A program made the position numbers and the translations under genes. Shown in pieces: positions 31,771-36,922 of a stretch of DNA of 36,922 nucleotides; within the stretch, counting starts at the first letter, position 1, and every line of letters starts with the position of its first letter. The notes under the pieces were generated by a model, which worked only from the letters and a program-made list of their open reading frames with translations, made no database searches and was not told the DNA's origin. Origin of the DNA: an uncultured Christensenellaceae bacterium (GTDB taxonomy: Bacteria; Bacillota; Clostridia; Christensenellales; Pumilibacteraceae); contig CAJUKR010000010.1 of the NCBI GenBank assembly GCA_910587025.1, positions 1-36,922 of the forward strand, read 5' to 3'.

Positions 31771-31887
31771 ATGAAAGTACGTACTTCCGTAAAGCCTATG
31801 TGCGACAAATGCAAGGTCATCAAAAGACACGGTAAGGTCATGGTGATCTGCTCCAAATACCCCAACCACAAGCAGAGACAGGGTTAA
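31771..31887 (+). CDS. rpmJ: 50S ribosomal protein L36, zinc type
   Basis: A 38-residue protein, short enough to be missed by length cut-offs. It reads MKVRTSVKPMCDKCKVIKRH, then GKVMVICSKYPNHKQRQG and TAA. Cys11, Cys14, Cys27 and His33 are the zinc ligands. CAAGGAG at 31755-31761 precedes the ATG. Confidence 0.96.
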   Translation: MKVRTSVKPMCDKCKVIKRHGKVMVICSKYPNHKQRQG

Positions 31888-31997
31888 GTAAAAAACAATC
31901 CGTCCCGAGCGCATAGATCCGACATTCCACGGCGGCGCGACAGGGCGCGCGACAAGATATATAATCATTATTTATCTAAACAGATCAGGAGAGTAAA
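31888..31997 (+). promoter_or_regulatory. Gap before rpsM with possible promoter
   Basis: 110 bases with no gene. TATAAT at 31960-31965 has GCGACA (31937-31942) 17 bases upstream, a weak -35, so an internal promoter for the alpha genes is possible. A G/C-rich stretch (31930-31953) may form a small hairpin. AGGAGAG at 31987-31993 is the rpsM ribosome binding site. Confidence 0.35.
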
Positions 31998-32369
31998 ATG
32001 GCAAGAATTGCAGGTATCGATTTGCCTAAAGAAAAGCGCGTAGAAATCGGTCTTACCTATATCTACGGCATCGGCAGACCCACGGCGGAAAAGATTTTGA
32101 CCGAAACCAAAGTCAATCCCGACACGCGCGTCAAAGACCTCACCGAAGACGAGGTTCAGCGCCTCAGGGAATACATCGACAAAAACGTCATCACGGAAGG
32201 CGACCTTCACAGAGATGTGTCGCTCAGTATCAAAAGACTTATGGAAATCGGTTGCTACCGCGGAGTAAGACACAGAAAGGGTCTTCCCGTTCGCGGACAG
32301 AGCACGAAGCAGAACGCGCGCACCCGTAAGGGACCGAAGCGCACGGTCAGCAGAAAGAAGTCGAAGTAA
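31998..32369 (+). CDS. rpsM: 30S ribosomal protein S13
   Basis: A 123-residue protein of the 30S head contacting the P-site tRNA. ARIAGIDLPKEKRVEIGLTY opens it, and GLPVRGQSTKQNARTRKGPK lies near the end with a basic tail. Length standard. Confidence 0.98.
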   Translation: MARIAGIDLPKEKRVEIGLTYIYGIGRPTAEKILTETKVNPDTRVKDLTEDEVQRLREYIDKNVITEGDLHRDVSLSIKRLMEIGCYRGVRHRKGLPVRGQSTKQNARTRKGPKRTVSRKKSK

Positions 32370-32383
32370 GGAGTTGAACAGAC

Positions 32384-32773
32384 ATGGCAGTTAAGAAAAC
32401 AACGGCAAAGAAAAGAATCACCAAAGGCGTAGACAAAGGTCAGGTGCATATTCAGGCGTCTTTCAACAACACAATCATAACGATCACGGATGAGAGAGGC
32501 AATACGATCACAGCTACGAGCGCCGGCGCGACCGGACTTCGCGGCAGCAGAAAGAGCACTCCTTTCGCGGCTCAGATCGCTTGCGAAAAAGCGGCTAAAG
32601 AAGCGTACGACGCAGGCATGCGCAGCGCGGAAGTCTTTGTAAAAGGCCCCGGCGCAGGCAGAGAATCCGCCGTCCGCGCGGTAGAAGCGGCAGGCATCAA
32701 AGTAACCGCGATCACCGACGTTTCGCCCGTTGCACACAACGGTTGCAGACCGCCGAAGCGCAGAAGAGTTTAA
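32384..32773 (+). CDS. rpsK: 30S ribosomal protein S11
   Basis: A 129-residue platform protein. The blocks ASFNNTIITITDERGNTITA and RGSRKSTPFAAQIACEKAAK, and the ending HNGCRPPKRRRV, are diagnostic. Starts 14 bases after rpsM. Confidence 0.98.
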   Translation: MAVKKTTAKKRITKGVDKGQVHIQASFNNTIITITDERGNTITATSAGATGLRGSRKSTPFAAQIACEKAAKEAYDAGMRSAEVFVKGPGAGRESAVRAVEAAGIKVTAITDVSPVAHNGCRPPKRRRV

Positions 32774-32782
32774 GGAGGACGT

Positions 32783-33409
32783 ATGGCAAGAACAGTATCA
32801 CCCAGCTGCAAACAGTGCAGAAGAGAAGGTCAGAAATTATATCTCAAAGGCGACCGTTGCACCGCCGAAGGAAAGAAGTGCGCGTTCGACAGACGCCCCA
32901 CTCCTCCGGGACAGCACGGACTCGCTCGTCATAAAAATTCCGAATACGGTATTCAGCTCCGCGAGAAGCAGAAGGTTCGCCGCATTTACGGAGTACTCGA
33001 AGGACAGTTCCACGGCTATTACGAGCGTGCGGAGCGCATGAAGGGCGTCGTAGGCGAGAACATGCTCGCTTTGCTCGAGAAGCGTCTCGATAACGTCGTA
33101 TACCGCATGGGTATCGGCGCGTCCCGTTCGCAGAGCCGTCAGATCGTCAACCACGGTCATATCACGGTCAACGGAAAAGTAGTCGACATAGCTTCGTATC
33201 AGGTAAAGGTCGGCGACGAGATCGCGATCAAGGAAAGCAAGCGCAGTAAGGCATGCTTCACCGCTCTCAAAGACGCAAAGATCACGATGCCCAAATGGGT
33301 TTCTTTCGATACGACTACGCTTGTCGGCAAAGTGCTCGACAATCCGAAGAGAGAAGATATCGACGCGAACATCACCGAGTCGCTTATCATCGAGAAATAC
33401 TCCAAGTAA
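32783..33409 (+). CDS. rpsD: 30S ribosomal protein S4, zinc (C+) form
   Basis: A 208-residue primary 16S rRNA binder and, in many bacteria, regulator of the alpha operon. The N-terminus has CKQC and, after GDRC, KKC: four cysteines of the zinc form. GASRSQSRQIVNHGHITVNG opens the S4 RNA-binding domain. Length standard. The 127-base gap after it holds two hairpins before rpoA. Confidence 0.97.
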   Translation: MARTVSPSCKQCRREGQKLYLKGDRCTAEGKKCAFDRRPTPPGQHGLARHKNSEYGIQLREKQKVRRIYGVLEGQFHGYYERAERMKGVVGENMLALLEKRLDNVVYRMGIGASRSQSRQIVNHGHITVNGKVVDIASYQVKVGDEIAIKESKRSKACFTALKDAKITMPKWVSFDTTTLVGKVLDNPKREDIDANITESLIIEKYSK

Positions 33410-33417
33410 ACCGGCGT

Positions 33418-33478
33418 GACTCCGCTTTGTGCGGAACAGTCCGATCGTACCTTCAAATCACCGAAAGCAACGCTTTCG
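33418..33478 (+). promoter_or_regulatory. Two stem-loops in the rpsD-rpoA gap
   Basis: TCCGC (33421-33425) pairs with GCGGA (33431-33435), flanked by GAC (33418-33420) with GTC (33439-33441). CGAAAGC (33462-33468) pairs with GCTTTCG (33472-33478) around loop AAC. There is no T-run, so these are not terminators. They could slow RNA decay or bind a ribosomal protein. Confidence 0.45.
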
Positions 33479-33536
33479 CGATCCGTTCCCGGAGTTTTAT
33501 GTTAGCAACCGCGGGCGGAAAGGAGACTTAATTATT

Positions 33537-34490
33537 ATGATGGAAATCGAAAAGCCCAGAATATCTATCGAAGAAAGCGCCGATCTGCGCGAGGGCAAGT
33601 TCGTAGTGGAACCTCTCGAAAGAGGTTACGGCATCACGCTCGGCAACTGCCTCAGGCGGGTACTGCTTTCCGCACTTCCCGGCACGGCGGTGGTCGGCAT
33701 TCAGATAAGAGGCGTCAGCCATGAGTTCAGCGTTATAGAAGGCATAAAAGAGGACGTCGCGGAAATCATACTCAACCTCAAGGGTCTTAATCTCAAGGCG
33801 AAATACGAGGACAATACGATCACCAAAACGCTCCGTCTTTCCAAACGCGACGCGTGTGTAGTAACAGCTGCGGACATCGTTACCGACCCCGAGATCGAAA
33901 TTCTCAACCCCGAACTTTACATCTGCACCCTGGACGACGGCGCAAACCTCGATATGGAACTGACCGTTGCCAAAGGTCGCGGTTATGTCGTTGCGGGTCA
34001 CCTCAGAGATCTCGGCAAGCCGATCGGATACATTCCCATCGATTCGATATTCACTCCGGTCAAAGCCGCGAGCTACGCCGTCGAGAATGCGCGCGTAGGT
34101 CAGAGCCTTGATTACGATAAACTTACGATCAACGTGAAGACGGACGGAAGTCTGTCGGCAAAAGACGTGCTTTCGCTTGCCGCCCGCACTATCGACGATC
34201 ATATCAGACTGTTTGCGAACTTGTCCGATATGTTCGCGGGAATGGACATACTCGTATCCCGCCCCGAGGACAGACAGCAGAAAGTCCTCGAGATGAGCAT
34301 CGAGGAAATGGATCTTTCCGTGCGCAGTTACAACTGTCTGAAGCGCGCGGGTATCCATACCGTAGAGGATCTTACGAAGCGCAGCGAAGACGATATGCTC
34401 AAAGTGCGTAACCTCGGCAGAAAGAGTCTGGACGAAGTTATTGCGAAGCTCAGGAGCTACGGTCTCGATCTCAGATCCAACGACGACTGA
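33537..34490 (+). CDS. rpoA: DNA-directed RNA polymerase subunit alpha
   Basis: A 317-residue subunit. The N-terminal domain (to about 230) dimerises and assembles the enzyme: EPLERGYGITLGNCLRRVLL is the core block. The C-terminal domain (about 250-317, with RSYNCLKRAGIHTVEDLTKR, then VRNLGRKSLDEVIAKL) binds UP elements and activators. The start at 33537 is set by GGAAAGGAG just upstream and by family length; a longer open frame runs back to 33429 without a site. A second ATG at 33540 is also possible. Confidence 0.97.
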   Translation: MMEIEKPRISIEESADLREGKFVVEPLERGYGITLGNCLRRVLLSALPGTAVVGIQIRGVSHEFSVIEGIKEDVAEIILNLKGLNLKAKYEDNTITKTLRLSKRDACVVTAADIVTDPEIEILNPELYICTLDDGANLDMELTVAKGRGYVVAGHLRDLGKPIGYIPIDSIFTPVKAASYAVENARVGQSLDYDKLTINVKTDGSLSAKDVLSLAARTIDDHIRLFANLSDMFAGMDILVSRPEDRQQKVLEMSIEEMDLSVRSYNCLKRAGIHTVEDLTKRSEDDMLKVRNLGRKSLDEVIAKLRSYGLDLRSNDD

Positions 34491-34532
34491 TCGCGGTCGG
34501 ACTTATAAAAATCATAAGGAAATCACTATATT

Positions 34533-35066
34533 ATGGAAAACAGAAAATTAGGCAAAGCTACCGATAAAAGAATGGCGCTTCTTCGCGGTCAGGTGACCGA
34601 TCTTCTTTGGTACGGCAGAATCGAAACTACCTACGACAGAGCCAAGGAAGTACAGAAGATGGCGGAAAAGCTCATCACCAAGGCTATTAACAGCTATAAG
34701 GACACCGTAAAGAAAGTCGAAACGCGTCAGCGCAAGAAAAAGGATAAGAAGGGCAACGTAACCGTCGAAGAATATAAGATCGAGCTTATAAACGACGGTC
34801 CGACCAAACTTGCCGCACGCCGTGCTATTATGAGAGTGGTATACGACGCGCAGGAAACGAAAGCGTTTGCGGAGTCGAAGTCGGCGTACCGCGTCCGCGT
34901 AGGCAAGATCCGTCACCCGCTTATCGAAAAGATGTTCAACGAATACGCGCCCAAGTACGACGCACGCGCCGAGGAAAAGGGAACGAAGGGCGGCTATACC
35001 CGCGTTCTTAAGAACGGTTTCCGTCGCGGCGACGCTGCGGAAATGGCGATTATCGAACTCGTCTGA
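34533..35066 (+). CDS. rplQ: 50S ribosomal protein L17, enlarged
   Basis: A 177-residue protein near the tunnel exit. The start (RKLGKATDKRMALLRGQVTD) and the end (GGYTRVLKNGFRRGDAAEMA, then IIELV) are typical. Usual L17 is about 113-130 residues. The excess is internal, mainly a very basic loop at about 53-92 (KKVETRQRKKKDKKGNVTVE) and a longer helical part after it. Enlarged L17 occurs in some Clostridia. It is the last gene of the super-operon and has a terminator directly after it. Confidence 0.95.
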   Translation: MENRKLGKATDKRMALLRGQVTDLLWYGRIETTYDRAKEVQKMAEKLITKAINSYKDTVKKVETRQRKKKDKKGNVTVEEYKIELINDGPTKLAARRAIMRVVYDAQETKAFAESKSAYRVRVGKIRHPLIEKMFNEYAPKYDARAEEKGTKGGYTRVLKNGFRRGDAAEMAIIELV

Positions 35067-35097
35067 TAAGTTTTTTAATCAAATTCTAATCTGCTTG

Positions 35098-35130
35098 AAA
35101 GGAGCTTCTTTTGACAAGAGGCTTCTTTTT
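35098..35130 (+). terminator. Terminator of the ribosomal protein operon
   Basis: Stem GGAGCTTCTT (35101-35110) pairs with AAGAGGCTTC (35116-35125) with two G-U pairs. It is extended by three A-T pairs and followed by TTTTT (35126-35130). Confidence 0.85.
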
Positions 35131-35140
35131 GTTATATACT
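35111..35140 (+). promoter_or_regulatory. Promoter inside the rplQ terminator
   Basis: -35 TTGACA at 35111-35116 covers the loop of the terminator. After an 18-base spacer, -10 TATACT is at 35135-35140. The expected start is about 35147, giving a leader of about 140 bases to the zinc-ribbon gene. That leader has a small hairpin, GAAACC (35178-35183) with GGTTTC (35197-35202). Confidence 0.6.
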
Positions 35141-35287
35141 GTAAACGTAATAAGGAAATCGATCCGTTTTATTTAGAGAAACCCGAAAAAAACTCAGGTT
35201 TCGCGCGAAATGCACGAATAAATAACGTAAAACTTGTCTATGATTACTACGGAAAAAAATAAAACGGAACAATAAGGAGTTTTTCTG

Positions 35288-36592
35288 ATGATTTGCGCTA
35301 ATTGCAACAGTGAAATAGGTTCGGCTATGTTTTGCCCGAATTGCGGCTCGCGCGTAGGAAGCGTGCAGTACTGCAACGGCTGCGGAGAGGCTGTTCCTGC
35401 GGGCGCGCGTTCTTGCCCGAATTGCGGCAAGCCCGTACCTGCATCGAAAGCGAACAACGGTTCGCTCCGTCGCCGCGCTCGCCGAGACGGCGAAGTCCGT
35501 ACGGGATTTCAGACTCTTGTTTGTCTGATCTGCGGAATAGCCGGGCTTGTACTTCTCGGCGTGATGACTTATATTTCGCTCATGGGCAATCTCTTTGTGG
35601 CAAGCCTTGAAACGGGCGCACAGGTTATTAACCCGCTCGATCCGATCGGCAACGAACTCAAGGACGGATCGTTTGCGCTCGTGGCGAACATAGAAGCGTT
35701 TATGAACTATTTCATGAATCTGCCCGAACGGTTCACCGTCGGCTTCTCCGATCCCGATATGATACTTCCCGGCGTCGGACATGTTGTCAGCCTCGTTCCC
35801 GAAGTGCTTCTTGTCGCACTGCTCATAATTTCGGCGGTAATAACCGTGATCGCGACCGTAGTCGCAGTATTCCGTTTCATTGTCGGAATGTGCTCGAAAA
35901 GATATTTTACTCTCGTTTCTCCGCTCGCATGGGCGCTGTCCGCACAGCTTATGCTTTACCTCGTATGCGCGTTCTGCGGCGTGAGTTCGTGGATATCGTT
36001 CTCGTCCGGAGTAATGCTCAATCTTCTGCTTGCGGCGGGCGGCGTGGTAATTTGTATCGTGAGCAACCTGCTCTTTGCGGGAAAACGCTTCCTTCGCCCC
36101 GGCAGTATCGTCAAGTTTGTATCCAATGCGGGCATTGCCGCGGGCGCCGCAATCGCGATCTTCGCTTTCCCGATGGCGATAACCTCGGTGTGGGACGCTT
36201 CGCTCGGTAACGAGCTTCTGACTTCGGTTATCCTGTCGTTTGCGGGCACCGAGCTTGTATTGCCTGATTTTGCGATAATAGCGGCGTTGCTTCTGCTTCT
36301 TATGAAATGTATAATCAGCTTGCCCCGTTTCTTCCGCCTTACTCTCGACCGCCTCGGCAAGACGTTCAAGTTCGACGGATATGAGGACACGGGCTTTGTT
36401 ACGAAAGCGCTTATATATTTCATCGGTCTGGCGGTGTTCGTTGCGGGATCGATAGTATATCTGATAATGTTCGGAGGATATGACATATCGATCGTAAACA
36501 CCGGATTGTATGTGTTCGCGGCAGGCGGAGTCATAGCCCTTGTAAGCGCTGTCGTCAATCGCATCTTCCTCAACAAAGACCAGATCGCATAA
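35288..36592 (+). CDS. Double zinc-ribbon membrane protein
   Basis: A 434-residue protein. Residues 1-50 hold two zinc ribbons: C3/C6 with C16/C19, and C29/C32 with C43/C46 (pattern CxNC...CPNCG). A basic linker follows (SLRRRARRDGE), then about eight membrane segments (about residues 76-98, 168-200, 215-240, 245-262, 272-300, 318-345, 372-395, 404-425). This layout of an N-terminal zinc ribbon plus membrane helices is widespread in Clostridia and mostly uncharacterised. The ribbons lie on the cytosolic side if the linker follows the positive-inside rule. AAGGAG precedes the ATG. It is the only gene in its transcript; the gene position after rplQ is not the usual one. Confidence 0.75.
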   Translation: MICANCNSEIGSAMFCPNCGSRVGSVQYCNGCGEAVPAGARSCPNCGKPVPASKANNGSLRRRARRDGEVRTGFQTLVCLICGIAGLVLLGVMTYISLMGNLFVASLETGAQVINPLDPIGNELKDGSFALVANIEAFMNYFMNLPERFTVGFSDPDMILPGVGHVVSLVPEVLLVALLIISAVITVIATVVAVFRFIVGMCSKRYFTLVSPLAWALSAQLMLYLVCAFCGVSSWISFSSGVMLNLLLAAGGVVICIVSNLLFAGKRFLRPGSIVKFVSNAGIAAGAAIAIFAFPMAITSVWDASLGNELLTSVILSFAGTELVLPDFAIIAALLLLLMKCIISLPRFFRLTLDRLGKTFKFDGYEDTGFVTKALIYFIGLAVFVAGSIVYLIMFGGYDISIVNTGLYVFAAGGVIALVSAVVNRIFLNKDQIA

Positions 36593-36619
36593 AATCGGAA
36601 TAAATCGAAAATAACCCCA

Positions 36620-36655
36620 AAACAGGCTTTGCGAATCGTATCGCAAAGCCTGTTT
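36620..36655. terminator. Intrinsic terminator after the zinc-ribbon gene
   Basis: A perfect 15-base stem: 36620-36634 (AAACAGGCTTTGCGA) with 36641-36655, loop ATCGTA. T-rich sequence follows on the plus strand; on the minus strand TTTTGGGG is a poorer tail. Confidence 0.85.
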
Positions 36656-36690
36656 GTTGTTATTATATTTCTTTTATGTAATCGAGTTTC

Positions 36691-36718
36691 GGTACACCTA
36701 TGTATAGATATGTGTACC
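36691..36718 (+). repeat. Left 28-base near-palindrome
   Basis: Begins GGTACACC and ends TGTGTACC; 12 of its 14 base pairs are self-complementary. It is the inverted partner of 36829-36856 with 26 of 28 matches. Confidence 0.85.
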
Positions 36719-36730
36719 ATAGTACATTAT

Positions 36731-36759
36731 ATTTTAATAATTTCTTTTCTATAAGTCAA
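36731..36759 (-). promoter_or_regulatory. Possible minus-strand promoter within the element
   Basis: On the minus strand, TTGACT (36759 to 36754), 17 bases, TAAAAT (36736 to 36731). A transcript from about 36724 would read through the left palindrome and reach the minus-strand side of the hairpin at 36620-36655, about 100 nt. There is no open frame. Confidence 0.4.
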
Positions 36760-36828
36760 CTATTTTCATGATAAAACACGAAATTTACAGATTTATCACG
36801 TATTTTTTATGCCGAAAGCGATAAAAAC

Positions 36829-36856
36829 GGTACACATATCTATACATATGCGTACC
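36829..36856 (-). repeat. Right 28-base near-palindrome
   Basis: Begins GGTACACATATC and ends ATGCGTACC on the plus strand. It is the inverted partner of 36691-36718, with two mismatches, both within eight bases of the outer end. Confidence 0.85.
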
Positions 36857-36917
36857 GTTTCGGGAAATCGAAAAAGGAAAAATTTTGCATAAGAATGCCG
36901 AAAGCAAGGGGGCTTTT

Positions 36918-36922
36918 ATGGA
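36918..36922 (+). CDS. Start of a downstream gene (partial)
   Basis: ATG at 36918-36920 then GA, cut off by the window end. AAGGGGG at 36906-36912 is a strong ribosome binding site five bases upstream. Product unknown. A weak plus-strand promoter (TTTACA at 36784-36789, TTATGC at 36807-36812) could serve it, which would place the right palindrome just after the start of transcription. Confidence 0.6.

Larger units (their letters stand above)
36686..36861. mobile_element. MITE-like 166-bp element with direct-repeat flanks
   Basis: Two 28-base inverted near-palindromes, 36691-36718 and 36829-36856, match each other in opposite orientation at 26 of 28 positions. The 5-base direct repeat GTTTC flanks the outer ends exactly (36686-36690 and 36857-36861). 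This is the form of a miniature inverted-repeat element with target duplication. The interior (36719-36828) is A/T-rich and has no gene. Since each end is itself nearly palindromic, a pair of operators for a dimeric regulator of the next gene is an alternative. Confidence 0.4.

Noticed and set aside
33429..33536. Longer rpoA beginning in the gap
   Set aside because: The extra residues match no RpoA and cross two hairpins; GGAAAGGAG points to 33537.
1..36922. CRISPR arrays, tRNA/rRNA genes, prophage or transposase genes
   Set aside because: Looked for spaced repeats, cloverleaf-like segments with CCA ends and transposase motifs; none was seen by reading.

Overview
The window reads as a chromosomal segment of a Gram-positive, Clostridia-like member of the Bacillota, probably an uncultured gut-type lineage. 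The reasons are: a complete S10-spc-alpha ribosomal protein super-operon in Clostridia order (secY-adk-map-KOW protein-infA-rpmJ-rpsM-rpsK-rpsD-rpoA-rplQ); zinc-binding Cys forms of S14, S4, L24, L36 and adenylate kinase; strong AGGAGG-type ribosome binding sites; a YitT-family protein; a DUF5685-like protein; and near-consensus sigma-A promoters. I see no tRNA, rRNA, CRISPR array or transposase. The assignment below phylum/class level is inference.

Layout. 1-8.9 kb: end of an unknown gene and a terminator; a YitT-like membrane protein and an AT-richer orphan membrane protein, each with its own consensus promoter; then a rightward run of an AspB-like aminotransferase, a small P-loop protein, threonine synthase (thrC), tryptophanyl-tRNA synthetase (trpS), a DUF5685-like protein, a degenerate J-domain protein and a small membrane protein, closed by a terminator. 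9-15.9 kb: a very large membrane-anchored repeat protein of unknown function, translationally coupled to recF, followed by glutamine-dependent NAD synthetase (nadE). 15.9-18.7 kb: an intergenic region that looks like it encodes a ~100-nt small RNA under control of TTAA direct repeats, an OmpR-family two-component system, and a convergent unknown gene on the minus strand sharing a bidirectional terminator. 18.8-35.1 kb: a 260-nt structured leader with a consensus promoter, then 31 consecutive rightward genes for ribosomal proteins, SecY, Adk, Map, a KOW protein, IF-1 and RpoA, ending at a terminator that also contains the next promoter. 35.3-36.9 kb: a double-zinc-ribbon membrane protein, a terminator, a 166-bp element bounded by inverted near-palindromes and a 5-bp direct repeat, and the first codons of another gene.

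Most of the window is housekeeping. The points most worth a second look are: (i) the small-RNA candidate and TTAA boxes next to the two-component system; (ii) the 1280-residue repeat protein fused by translation to recF; (iii) two aspartate-rich motifs in the DUF5685-like protein that resemble squalene/phytoene synthases, next to a Cys-rich J-like protein; (iv) the paired palindromes at the right end; and (v) low-complexity Lys/Ala extensions on L24, L5, L22 and L17. None of these has been tested by a search; all are from reading the sequence.
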